In this document: positions 1 through 9,002 of the stretch, piece after piece
Layout: each line of letters begins with the position of its first letter
Position numbering within the stretch: position 1 is the stretch's first letter
Source: Lentisphaerae bacterium WC36
Lineage (GTDB): Bacteria > Verrucomicrobiota > Lentisphaeria > Victivallales > SZUA-371
DNA: 64,000 bases
Assembly: GCA_020683205.1 (NCBI GenBank)
Contig: CP085689.1
Location: 2,784,230 to 2,848,229, forward strand
Direction of reading: 5' to 3'
Position numbers and translations under genes: made by a program
The notes under the pieces: model-generated
Told to the model about the DNA's origin: nothing
Seen by the model: the letters and a program-made list of their open reading frames with translations, nothing else
Databases searched by the model: none

Positions 1-1
1 G

Positions 2-796
2 CATGGACAAGCATTTCACCCTTTTGAAAAAGGGTTAAAAAATTTTATTTACATCGCTGCAGAAAAATTTGCAGCAAAACGCTGTCATAAAATTTATGCT
101 GTTGCAAATGCAATGATTAACCAATGCGTTGAAGCAAAAGTTGCACCTCGCAAAAAATATTCTGTTGTTTATAGTGGAATGGATATAAAAGATTTTATCA
201 ACGCAAAACAAGATTTGAATTTAAGAGCACAACATAATATTCCTGAAGAAGGTATTGTCATTGGCGCCATAGCTAGGTTATTTGAACTAAAAGGGTATGA
301 ATATTTTATCCCTATGGCTATTGAATTATTAAAAGAAAATGACAACCTCTATTTTTTAATCATTGGCGATGGCAATATGAAAGAGAAAATTGTCGAGCAA
401 ATAAAAGCAGCAAATTGTGAGAAACACTTTATTTTTACTAATTTAATCGCCCCCGAAGAAGTACACAAATATGTTGGCATTATGGATATTTTAGTTCATT
501 TATCACTTCGTGAAGGTTTACCAAGAGCAGCAGTACAAGCGTTAGCAAATGCCAAACCAGTTGTTGGATTTCATCTTGACGGCACGCCAGAAGTAGTCAT
601 AAATGATGTAAGCGGCTATACAGTTGAGGCAAAAGATACCGCAGCAGTCATAAAAGTTGTTAAGAAATTAGTGGACAATTCCAATTTATGCGCTAAATTA
701 GGTAAGAATGGTCAAAATATTGTTAAAGATAAATTTAGCAAAGAATTTATGGTCAAAACGTTGCTTGAAGAATATCATAAAAACTTAGGCTATTAG
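2..796 (+). CDS. GT4-family glycosyltransferase, C-terminal part (5' end outside window)
   Basis: The reading frame is already open at base 2, so this is the 3' part of a gene beginning upstream; the first ATG at 113 is internal. The visible 264 residues form the C-terminal Rossmann half of a GT-B glycosyltransferase: an IGAIARLFELKGYEYFI donor-site strand, a LIIGDG turn, and a late EGLPRAAVQALA segment matching the GT4 E-x7-E region with Gln in place of the second Glu. The family transfers sugars from nucleotide donors to cell-surface glycans; donor and acceptor cannot be read from the sequence. larE follows 13 bp after the stop, so they may be co-transcribed. Confidence 0.85.
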   Translation, partial: HGQAFHPFEKGLKNFIYIAAEKFAAKRCHKIYAVANAMINQCVEAKVAPRKKYSVVYSGMDIKDFINAKQDLNLRAQHNIPEEGIVIGAIARLFELKGYEYFIPMAIELLKENDNLYFLIIGDGNMKEKIVEQIKAANCEKHFIFTNLIAPEEVHKYVGIMDILVHLSLREGLPRAAVQALANAKPVVGFHLDGTPEVVINDVSGYTVEAKDTAAVIKVVKKLVDNSNLCAKLGKNGQNIVKDKFSKEFMVKTLLEEYHKNLGY

Positions 797-809
797 AAAA
801 TTTTTAAAT

Positions 810-1616
810 ATGGATTTAGAAAACAAAAAAGCTGAATTGACAAATTATTTACAGTCTTTAAAAGCGATTGTGATTGGTTGTTCTGGAGGTATTGATAGCA
901 TTTTATTAGCTACAGTGGCGCTAGAAGCCTTAGGAACAGACAATGTATTGTTGATTCATGTGCGTAGTGATTTTTCAATTGAAAGTGAAACCAATAACTT
1001 TTTAAAATTAGTTCAATCACTACATTGTCATTACAAAGTTGTTGAAATTAATGATATTTTAGAAAATCAAAAAATTGTTAAAAACTCGCCTGAAAGGTGC
1101 TATTTTTGCAAACATAAAATTATGAGCATTTTGCAAGATGAGGCTAAAAAAGCAAGTATTAAATTTGTTGTTGACGGGACTAATTTGGATGATTTTGACG
1201 ATTATCGTCCAGGGCTAAAAGCTACCAAGCAATTAGAAATAATCCACCCATTTGTGATGGCTAATTTTAACAAAGATGATATTCGACAATTAGCAAGAGA
1301 ATTTCAGCTTGATGTTGCAAATTTACCGTCAAATAGCTGTTTAGCAACACGTATTCCTTACTATGTAATTTTACGCAAAGAAATTTTAACTATGACTGGT
1401 GAGGCAGAAAAATTTCTACACAGTTTAGGAGTTTATAATTGTCGAGTGCGTTATTTTGATGGAAGTGCAAATATTTCAGTTGATGCAAGTTCGATGAAGG
1501 TTATTTTTAAGAATCATGGTAAAGTTTGTTCTTTTTTAAAATCATTAGGCTACGACGATGTTGCCTTAAATCTTTCAGAGTATAAAACTGGAGATTTAAA
1601 CCGAAATTTACAATAA
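810..1616 (+). CDS. larE: LarE-like ATP-dependent sacrificial sulfur transferase
   Basis: 268 aa. An N-type ATP-pyrophosphatase loop (GCSGGIDS, about residues 23-30) is followed by ERCYFCKHK, DGTNLDDFDDYRPG and SCLATRIPY. This set is typical of LarE, which adenylates the pyridinium dicarboxylate precursor of the nickel-pincer cofactor and donates sulfur from its own cysteine. Cys177 lies where Cys176 does in Lactobacillus plantarum LarE. The CX23CX3C spacing of the cluster-bearing, catalytic LarE type is absent, so the sacrificial single-cysteine type is more likely. No larA, larB or larC lies in the window, so the function is assigned by family only. Confidence 0.85.
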   Translation: MDLENKKAELTNYLQSLKAIVIGCSGGIDSILLATVALEALGTDNVLLIHVRSDFSIESETNNFLKLVQSLHCHYKVVEINDILENQKIVKNSPERCYFCKHKIMSILQDEAKKASIKFVVDGTNLDDFDDYRPGLKATKQLEIIHPFVMANFNKDDIRQLAREFQLDVANLPSNSCLATRIPYYVILRKEILTMTGEAEKFLHSLGVYNCRVRYFDGSANISVDASSMKVIFKNHGKVCSFLKSLGYDDVALNLSEYKTGDLNRNLQ

Positions 1617-1664
1617 AAGGGTATTTTTAAGTTTTCCTAAAAATATTAAAGTTAGGAGTTGGGT

Positions 1665-2573
1665 ATGTCGCTATTTAGCACTTTTCAACCACCAATTAGT
1701 TATTCTGAACCATTATTTAGACCGCCAGCTGAGGCAAATAGCTTAATTTTTCAAGTTAGTTATGGCTGTCCACATAATAGTTGTAAATTCTGTATGATGT
1801 ATAAAGATTGTCAATATAAAGTTCGCGAAAAAGAGGCTTTATTCAAAGAAATAAATGCGGTCGCTGACTATTATCAATATACTCCAAAGGCTGTCAAAAG
1901 AATTTTCTTAGCCGATGGCGATGTGATGAATTTACCAACCAAACATTTAGTTGAAATTTTAGAATTATTAAATGAAAAATTTTTAAACCTTAGCCGTATT
2001 GGGATATATGCAAATGCCAGTTCTATTAATAAAAAAAGCGATGAAGAACTTAAAAAATTACGCCATTTGAAATTAACAACTCTTTATACTGGGCTAGAAT
2101 CTGGTACACAATTCATTCTTGATAATGTCGCAAAAGGTGAAACTGTAGAAGAAAATATTACGGCGATTCAGCGCGCTCAAAGTTTCAATTTTAAATGTTC
2201 TGTGATGGTTCTTTTAGGACTAGGCGGTCAAAAATTTTCCGAGCAACACGCATTAGCCACTGCAGAAGCATTAAATAAAATGCAACCGCGCATTTTATCA
2301 GCATTGCGTTATATTGGAGTTGCTCAATCTCCACATCAAAAACTTTATGACGATTATAGTGAAGTATCCGAAAGCGAGGCGTTACGAGAACTATATTTAT
2401 TACTTAAAAATTTAGATTTAAATCAAACAGTATTTTCGGCTAATCATTCCTCCAACCCATTACCAATACAAGGAAGATTGCCAAAAGACAAGAATAATTT
2501 ATTAGCTCAAATAAAAATGTCATTAGATAATAACCTATATCGTCATGAAAAACCGTTTTTTTATCAATTATAA
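1665..2573 (+). CDS. Radical SAM protein
   Basis: About 302 aa. A GCPHNSCKFCMMYK stretch supplies the three cysteines of a radical SAM [4Fe-4S] cluster in CX4CX2C spacing, as in the GCxHNxCxFCxMYK radical SAM family. A GLESGT motif and an LLGLGG strand continue the SAM barrel. The TTG at 1659 is in frame, but TAGGAG (1653-1658) sits directly against it and six bases before the ATG at 1665, which I take as the start. The substrate is unknown. It lies 48 bp after larE on the same strand. A minus-strand frame over its 3' end (2440-2631) is a shadow. Confidence 0.8.
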   Translation: MSLFSTFQPPISYSEPLFRPPAEANSLIFQVSYGCPHNSCKFCMMYKDCQYKVREKEALFKEINAVADYYQYTPKAVKRIFLADGDVMNLPTKHLVEILELLNEKFLNLSRIGIYANASSINKKSDEELKKLRHLKLTTLYTGLESGTQFILDNVAKGETVEENITAIQRAQSFNFKCSVMVLLGLGGQKFSEQHALATAEALNKMQPRILSALRYIGVAQSPHQKLYDDYSEVSESEALRELYLLLKNLDLNQTVFSANHSSNPLPIQGRLPKDKNNLLAQIKMSLDNNLYRHEKPFFYQL

Positions 2574-2703
2574 TTGGAGAATTAGTTGCTAGTAGTGTAT
2601 AGTTAATTTTATCAAGGGGATATTTTTTCATTTCAAAATTAAATATCGCCTCCCATTCAACTAATTATTAACAAGTTAAAATCTGGGAAGATATTGTATA
2701 AAA

Positions 2704-5115
2704 ATGAATGAACTAGAACAATATTTAGCAGAAAACCAACTTTCGACCAAGCCAAAGAATAAATACAAATTTATTCGTTCTCTAGGTCATGGGGGCAGTA
2801 AAAATATTATCCACGTTTTTGATAATGATACATCACGTGGTGTAGCTATGGCAACATTAAGCGATTTTAAAAATCGTACTGAAGAAGAAATTATTGCTTT
2901 TCTGGAAGAAGCGAAAATTAGTGCGATTCTCGAACACCCAAATATTGTACCGGTTCATGATATTGGTCTTGATGATAACGGGGTTCCATATTTTACAATG
3001 AAACGTCTGAAAGGACGCAACTTAACAGAATTGCTTTTTGAAATAAAAACCTATAAACACCGCAAAATTCCTTCAAAATATACGACAACATATATGTTAA
3101 GGATTTTTTCTAAGATTTGTGATGCAGTTTCGTTTGCTCATGACAAAGGTATTGTTCACCTAGATATTAAGCCAAAAAATATTCACTTAGGTGAATTCAG
3201 TGAAGTACAAATCATGGATTGGGGTTTAGCTCGTTTTATCGATCGGAAAGAGAATGCTACTAAAGATGATTTTAGTTTTGCAGCAAAAGAATTAGAACGA
3301 ATGCGCAGTAGCTATGAACACCGCCGAGATTGTAAATGTCCCAATTTAGATGATAATGAATTAGAACAATGTCTCAATATTACTAAAGGTACTCCTGGTT
3401 TTATGGCTCCAGAGCAGCTTAATTATATCAATCCTTCTTTTGACGAACGTACCGATGTTTATGCCCTTGGAGCAATCCTATATTCAATTTTGACAAATTC
3501 CAATCCTATAGAGGGGTCCATCGAAGAAATTATTACAAAAACTTTAACTGGCGATATCCAGCCGCCAAGAAAAAAAGCGCCTGAAAATTTAATTTCTCCT
3601 GCATTAGATGCTATCGCAATGAAAGCCTTAGCATTAAATCCTAAGCATCGTTATGAAGCTGTTGTAGATTTAAAGAGGGATATAAACGCATATTTGTCAG
3701 GTTTTATGACTTCTGCAGAAAAAGCAACTCATACTAGAAAAATTTTACTTTATATCAAAAGAAATTTCACATTAACAGTTATCATGGGAACAATCTTAGT
3801 CTCTTTGACGCTATTTTTAGCAATATTTTTAAGAGATGTCAAAAAAACTCAATACAGCTGGTCACAAATTGCTCGTCAAGATTTTAGCAGTGGTTTTTAT
3901 GATAACAGTGTTTTCAAATTTCGTTCTTCAGATAATAGTAGTGATGTTAATGTTTGGGATGAAGATTCACTGGATGGTTTAAAATGTGTTGAAGACCAGT
4001 GGCTATGGTATAAAAGTTACTATTTACCAACTAATTTAAGAATGGACTTTTCATTCTTCCTTAAAAATGAAGATCTTAATTTAAAAATTGCATTAAATGG
4101 TTTTGATAAAAAAACTAATTCACTTGGCAACCCACTCGGATATTGTGTTAAAATTGATAATATCAATGAAAAATCACATATTTCGTTGGAATTCAGCAAC
4201 ATTTCTCAAACTATTAACCTCAAGAATGCTTATGTATCCTTAGAACGCAATGCTATTAATAAAATTTCAATTTTACGCTTTAGTACAGCTATTATAGTGC
4301 AAATTAATGATGACAATGTTCTCGAGTACCAAAACATCTTGCCATTATCAACGGAGTATTTGAATTCTGCTGGGATTTTACTCAAGAATCATAGTATTAG
4401 TTTAACTGAATTTAAATTATCACGTTTAGAACCGCCAGAACGATCTTCAGCACTGTTAAATGGCGATAGCTTAGCTGATTATGGTTTTTACCGTAAAGCA
4501 ATAGAAGAATACTTAAACTTAGCAAAGTATAACGCTAATCGCACATTAGCTTTTGAGGCTCTAAAAAAAGCATATATTTACAATAGTGTGAATAGTGATA
4601 TCGTTGACCGCCAAAATGTTTTCCATACGATTAAAGACATTAATGATTACCGCCATCTAAACTTTTTTGAAAATTATGATGTCAATCATGTTGAGGCAGT
4701 ATATTTTTGGCGCAACGGCGAATTCAATAAAGCATTGAAAAAAATGCAAGAAATTGTAATAAGAAATCCAGAGTTTAGCTCTTTTAATTCTATTTTAAAC
4801 CAAAATCGCAATAACGATTTACCTATAGAAATTCAAAAAAAGCTAGCTAGAATCATTTCTAAAGCTAAAAGTGTTAATAATTTGAATTTATCAAGTTTAG
4901 GAATTAGTGATTTAACAATTTTTGAAAAACTAAATTTTATTACCAATATTGATTTATCCAATAATAAAATTAAAGACATTAGTGCTTTAAAAGATGTAAA
5001 TTTTGATAATTTGGATATTTCAAATAATTACCTAGGAGCATTATCTAAGGAGGTTTTCGATAGTTTAAATGTTACAAATTTAATTTATCAACCTCAAAAA
5101 CAAGAAGAAGATTAA
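2704..5115 (+). CDS. Membrane-anchored Hanks-type Ser/Thr protein kinase with WNK-like lysine placement and C-terminal LRR
   Basis: 803 aa. The kinase domain spans about residues 22-335: glycine-rich loop LGHGGSKN (27-34), VAMA (47-50), alpha-C Glu in FLEEAKI, HLDIKPKN with catalytic D154, DWG (172-174), and GTPGFMAPEQ. The VAIK lysine is Ala50, while Lys33 in the glycine loop aligns with the catalytic lysine of WNK kinases. The HRD arginine is Leu153. One membrane helix follows (about 353-376). The remaining 430 residues, probably outside the membrane, begin with a beta-rich stretch and end in internalin-like leucine-rich repeats (about 715-795). It heads an operon with DUF58 and transglutaminase genes 3 bp and overlapping downstream, hinting at envelope signalling. 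Confidence 0.9.
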   Translation: MNELEQYLAENQLSTKPKNKYKFIRSLGHGGSKNIIHVFDNDTSRGVAMATLSDFKNRTEEEIIAFLEEAKISAILEHPNIVPVHDIGLDDNGVPYFTMKRLKGRNLTELLFEIKTYKHRKIPSKYTTTYMLRIFSKICDAVSFAHDKGIVHLDIKPKNIHLGEFSEVQIMDWGLARFIDRKENATKDDFSFAAKELERMRSSYEHRRDCKCPNLDDNELEQCLNITKGTPGFMAPEQLNYINPSFDERTDVYALGAILYSILTNSNPIEGSIEEIITKTLTGDIQPPRKKAPENLISPALDAIAMKALALNPKHRYEAVVDLKRDINAYLSGFMTSAEKATHTRKILLYIKRNFTLTVIMGTILVSLTLFLAIFLRDVKKTQYSWSQIARQDFSSGFYDNSVFKFRSSDNSSDVNVWDEDSLDGLKCVEDQWLWYKSYYLPTNLRMDFSFFLKNEDLNLKIALNGFDKKTNSLGNPLGYCVKIDNINEKSHISLEFSNISQTINLKNAYVSLERNAINKISILRFSTAIIVQINDDNVLEYQNILPLSTEYLNSAGILLKNHSISLTEFKLSRLEPPERSSALLNGDSLADYGFYRKAIEEYLNLAKYNANRTLAFEALKKAYIYNSVNSDIVDRQNVFHTIKDINDYRHLNFFENYDVNHVEAVYFWRNGEFNKALKKMQEIVIRNPEFSSFNSILNQNRNNDLPIEIQKKLARIISKAKSVNNLNLSSLGISDLTIFEKLNFITNIDLSNNKIKDISALKDVNFDNLDISNNYLGALSKEVFDSLNVTNLIYQPQKQEED

Positions 5116-5118
5116 ATT

Positions 5119-6474
5119 ATGAATTTATCAAAAAACAGTAGAAAGTTGATTAAAAAATTTCAAGCTGGTCCAGATTGGATTGTCCCTATAGGATTGTTTA
5201 AAATACAAAAACATTTCTCCTTTTTTTCTCTATTAATAAATTGGGTTGGAGCGAGTTATTTACGTTGGTTTTCAGAATCTGGCCGAATTTTGGTTTTAAC
5301 TTTTTTCGTTTTTTGCATTTCAGCAACAATTACTGATAAAACACGATTAATTTTTGCAATTGGTTTTATTCCGACTGTATTTATTATTGATTTTATAACG
5401 GGATTTATTTTTCGGCCAAAGCTAGAATTACACCGACAAGTTCCACACCGAGCGCGCTGTGATAGTGTTGTTACAATTCGCTATACCTTAAAAAATAACC
5501 GTAAGCATTTTAATTGCTATAATTTAATCGTTGATAATTGCCAAAGCTCTAAAGCATTACCATATGTAGCTCCAAAACAAAAGTTTGAAGTTATTAAATC
5601 TCAACAAAAACTAGTTTGTGAGCAAGAAATTGCACTAACTCAGCGTGGTAAATTTATTTTACCAAGTGTTGTTTCAGCCTCTTTTTTCCCATTTGGACTT
5701 TTCACGTGGAACAGCAAAAATGATATCCAGCGCAACATTACAGTTTATCCATCGTTTAACCCTTTTGAAAGCTTAATTTTACCTTCGGGAAGTCGCTTCC
5801 AACGCCACGGTAATAGTATAGCTAAAGATGTTGGAGAGACCAATGATTTTGCTGGTTGCAGAGAATATCGCCATGGTGACGATGTTAGAAAAATTAATTG
5901 GAAAAGTTATGGAAAAGATCATAAACTAACTATCAAAGAATATCATCAAGATTATTTAATAAAAACTGCTGTTATTCTTGATATTAATAATTATAGTAAA
6001 AATCCATTTGACTCAATGCTTTCATACCGCATCAAACACGGGGAAGAAACGACTGAAGCTGCAATTAAAATTACAGCAGCAATTGCTGAATTTATTTGCC
6101 ATAATGATAACATCATAGATATTTTTGCTGCTGGAGATAAAACATTTCATTTACAAGCTGTTGGTCGAGATAAAGCCTGTCTAAACATTATTCTTGATGA
6201 GTTAGCATGTTTGCAAAACGATCGTCACGAAAATAAAAAATCACCTTTCACAACTTTAAGCAGTGACATTATCGATGAAATAAATTCCATTGGCAGCGTG
6301 TTTATGATTACTAAAGGATGGACAAAAAAACATCAGGAATTTTATGAGAAAATGATTTACGCAAATACTTATGTGAAAAGAATTCTTATTTGTGATGAAA
6401 ATGATTTTTCTGTGCCAAGCAATATTTCAATAAGCCACAAAAGTATCAATAATGGGGAAGTGTTTAATATATGA
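5119..6474 (+). CDS. DUF58 domain-containing membrane protein
   Basis: 451 aa. Two hydrophobic segments (about residues 53-97) precede a beta-rich part. The DUF58 core motif lies near residues 248-258 (EYRHGDDVRKINW), followed by a KLTIKEY strand and a von Willebrand A-like fold (AVILDINNYSKN). DUF58 proteins usually sit with a MoxR ATPase and a TgpA-like transglutaminase. Here the transglutaminase is directly downstream with a 4-bp ATGA overlap, but a Ser/Thr kinase occupies the upstream place and no MoxR gene is visible. The molecular role is not known; the context suggests an envelope-associated complex. Confidence 0.85.
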   Translation: MNLSKNSRKLIKKFQAGPDWIVPIGLFKIQKHFSFFSLLINWVGASYLRWFSESGRILVLTFFVFCISATITDKTRLIFAIGFIPTVFIIDFITGFIFRPKLELHRQVPHRARCDSVVTIRYTLKNNRKHFNCYNLIVDNCQSSKALPYVAPKQKFEVIKSQQKLVCEQEIALTQRGKFILPSVVSASFFPFGLFTWNSKNDIQRNITVYPSFNPFESLILPSGSRFQRHGNSIAKDVGETNDFAGCREYRHGDDVRKINWKSYGKDHKLTIKEYHQDYLIKTAVILDINNYSKNPFDSMLSYRIKHGEETTEAAIKITAAIAEFICHNDNIIDIFAAGDKTFHLQAVGRDKACLNIILDELACLQNDRHENKKSPFTTLSSDIIDEINSIGSVFMITKGWTKKHQEFYEKMIYANTYVKRILICDENDFSVPSNISISHKSINNGEVFNI

Positions 6475-9002
6475 AAAGAAAAAAGAAAAATAATGACTTG
6501 AGAGAAAGCTTATTAAATAATTCTCAGTGGGAAAAAGTTGGTTTTAAGCTAAAAATCAACACCTATATTTTCCTAATGGTTATCGCATTGTTTTATGTTT
6601 TATTAACAAAAAATTATTTTTTATTGCTAACTTTGACAATATGCGCGATTACAACACTTTTTTTTAAAAAAAATGTCAAGGTTTCTTTAAAAAGTATTTT
6701 ATACATCACAGTACTTCCTCTCTTAACAACCGCAATTCTCTACAAAAGTACCGAGTTTCATCCATTAATTTTTGATTTCACTCGCTTAGTATTCCGTCAT
6801 AATATCTATATTCCATTTATACTAATGATTTCAATGTTAATGACAATTTTTTACCGCAACAACAAAAACATCGTTATTATTTGCGTCGGACCATTACTTT
6901 GTTTAGCAATGTGCTCTGACTGGAGTTCAACAATGGACCGCGAATCACTATTAGCTAAATTCAATGAAAATATGAGATTAGAAATAGTTTTTTACGCAGT
7001 AGTTATCATTAGTTTTTCATTATTAATTAAAATTGTTTACACCTACTATCATCCTGAAAGAATACGTCTTTTTACCCGTAAAACAATGATTCAGTTCATA
7101 ACCATTTTAACATCATTTTTTATTGCATTTGGTTTATTGATTGCTTATGAAGAAAATCGCTTACGAATCAACTATGCGTTACGCCATGTTGTTAGTGCGT
7201 TAACAAGATTAGATAATTATATTTTATATGGGAATCGCAAAGTTCAAGGCATTAGAAATCAAATATCTCTTAACGGTAGTAGCAAAGAATTTATGGGTAA
7301 TGATGATTCAATAATTATGCGAGTCAGTAATGTTGAGTCAGAGGAAGAAAAAGATGCTGTTAAAAAATTAAATAATGAGATAAATTTCAGTTACTTACGA
7401 GGTAATAGTTATTCAAATTTCGATTCAGCAACCTGGACAAGTGGTACATTCAAGACTAATAAGCCATCATCTGCTCAAAGTGATTCAAATGTTACTACAT
7501 TTTATTTAAACCGTAAACAAATTGGGACATTAGGAACGCAATTCAAAATATTCCTAGAAACTTCTGTTGATAACAAAATTTATTTCCCAGGGAATTGTTT
7601 TCAAATAAAAACAGTTGCAGATGATCTAGAAATAGATTATGGAGGTAATGCAATATTAAAAGGCTGGAGCACTAGTAGCGATTACGATGTTTTTGTTCCA
7701 GTAAACTATAATCAGGAAACAGGGTTCAACAATCATTTGGATGAGACTAATGATGAAATTTTAACTCAATATTTAATGCTAACCAACCGTTATCGAGCAA
7801 GTTTAAAACGTTTTCTTGAGCCCAACAATAAAAAATTTAAAAAATTAAAACAACTTAGTTTTAAGCAAAAGCTACATTTTGTTAATCAAAAGTTTGCAAA
7901 TTTTACGTATAGTTTAAATTTTTACCGTAATTTGACTTTATTTAAAATAAAATTACGTGATAAGGTTCGAAAAGACAAAGAATTCAGAAAAACCATTTTA
8001 AAACAAGCCTTTGAATTACAAAAAAGAGTTAGATCACAAAATACACTCAACTTGAACCAAGCACTTAAAAATGCTACAACCAAAGCAAATCGAAAAATTG
8101 TTGAGGACTTCATTAAAGAAAGCAATAAACAAAAAAATGATTTTAAGAAATTTAAGAGAAGCCGTAGAGCTCTACAAAAATATATTGAAAATTATTCACC
8201 ATTGGACTATTTCATGTTTGAAGCAAAAGATGGTCACTGTGAAATGTTTGCAACAGCAACCGCTTTATGTTTGCGGTTATTAAATGTCCCGACACGTTAT
8301 ATTACAGGCTATATGTGTGAAGAAAAAACACCATTTGGTTATTATGTAGTTCGTCAACGCAATGCTCATGCATGGGTTGAAGCATATGATTATGAAACAA
8401 AAACTTGGTACAAGGTTGAAAATACTCCAGATGCAACCAATGCATTTGGTAGTAAAAAAGAAAATAAATGGGGCAAATTTGCTAGTTTAAAAGAACAAAT
8501 GACGATGTTTTTCAAACGTATGATTGCTAGTTTTAAGAAAGGAAATTTTAGCACATTCATGGGAGCGACTATTGATAAAGTCATTGCCTTTTTGAAAGAA
8601 TTTTTCACTAATGCAAGGTCACTTATTAGCTTTATTATAGTGGTAATCTTAATTGGCTTATTCATTTTATTCAAGATTAAAGGATTTGCATGGCTATTTA
8701 AGAGTCAGAAAAAAAGCGATTATGAATCTATTTACAAAAGTTTACAAAATATTGAAAGTGAAATTGTAAAAATAACCAATCAACCACGCAAGAAAAGTGA
8801 AAGTTTTAAGATTTATTTTGAGCGTATTTCTTTGAATAAACAGCTCAAAGAAATGTTGTCAAAATGGTGCAAATCATTTTATTTAATTAGGTATTCACGT
8901 GACAAAGTCGAAAATTTGAATGAAGAAGATTTAAAAGCATTGCAGCAAGAATTAACCTTTATAACTAAACAGTTGAAAAAAAATGTTAAGAAAAAACCAT
9001 AA
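6471..9002 (+). CDS. TgpA-like transglutaminase-domain membrane protein
   Basis: 843 aa. The N-terminal quarter holds several membrane helices (from about residue 27 to 225). The large soluble part contains a transglutaminase core with a Cys-His-Asp triad visible as C590 (GHCEMFAT), H633 (NAHAWVE) and D654 (NTPDA). A further helix (about 713-735) and a lysine-rich cytoplasmic tail follow. The order matches the TgpA family, in which the papain-like domain faces the periplasm. It is translationally coupled to the DUF58 gene (ATGA) and its 3' end overlaps pgl by 20 bp. A Lys/Phe-rich insertion before the triad (about 455-565) is long. Substrate unknown. Confidence 0.85.
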   Translation: MKRKKKNNDLRESLLNNSQWEKVGFKLKINTYIFLMVIALFYVLLTKNYFLLLTLTICAITTLFFKKNVKVSLKSILYITVLPLLTTAILYKSTEFHPLIFDFTRLVFRHNIYIPFILMISMLMTIFYRNNKNIVIICVGPLLCLAMCSDWSSTMDRESLLAKFNENMRLEIVFYAVVIISFSLLIKIVYTYYHPERIRLFTRKTMIQFITILTSFFIAFGLLIAYEENRLRINYALRHVVSALTRLDNYILYGNRKVQGIRNQISLNGSSKEFMGNDDSIIMRVSNVESEEEKDAVKKLNNEINFSYLRGNSYSNFDSATWTSGTFKTNKPSSAQSDSNVTTFYLNRKQIGTLGTQFKIFLETSVDNKIYFPGNCFQIKTVADDLEIDYGGNAILKGWSTSSDYDVFVPVNYNQETGFNNHLDETNDEILTQYLMLTNRYRASLKRFLEPNNKKFKKLKQLSFKQKLHFVNQKFANFTYSLNFYRNLTLFKIKLRDKVRKDKEFRKTILKQAFELQKRVRSQNTLNLNQALKNATTKANRKIVEDFIKESNKQKNDFKKFKRSRRALQKYIENYSPLDYFMFEAKDGHCEMFATATALCLRLLNVPTRYITGYMCEEKTPFGYYVVRQRNAHAWVEAYDYETKTWYKVENTPDATNAFGSKKENKWGKFASLKEQMTMFFKRMIASFKKGNFSTFMGATIDKVIAFLKEFFTNARSLISFIIVVILIGLFILFKIKGFAWLFKSQKKSDYESIYKSLQNIESEIVKITNQPRKKSESFKIYFERISLNKQLKEMLSKWCKSFYLIRYSRDKVENLNEEDLKALQQELTFITKQLKKNVKKKP

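Noticed and set aside
1659-1664. TTG start two codons upstream for the radical SAM gene
   Set aside because: The ribosome site abuts it directly; the ATG at 1665 has normal spacing.
2440-2631. Minus-strand ORF of 63 codons
   Set aside because: Overlaps the 3' end of the radical SAM gene and has no ribosome site or motif; a shadow frame.
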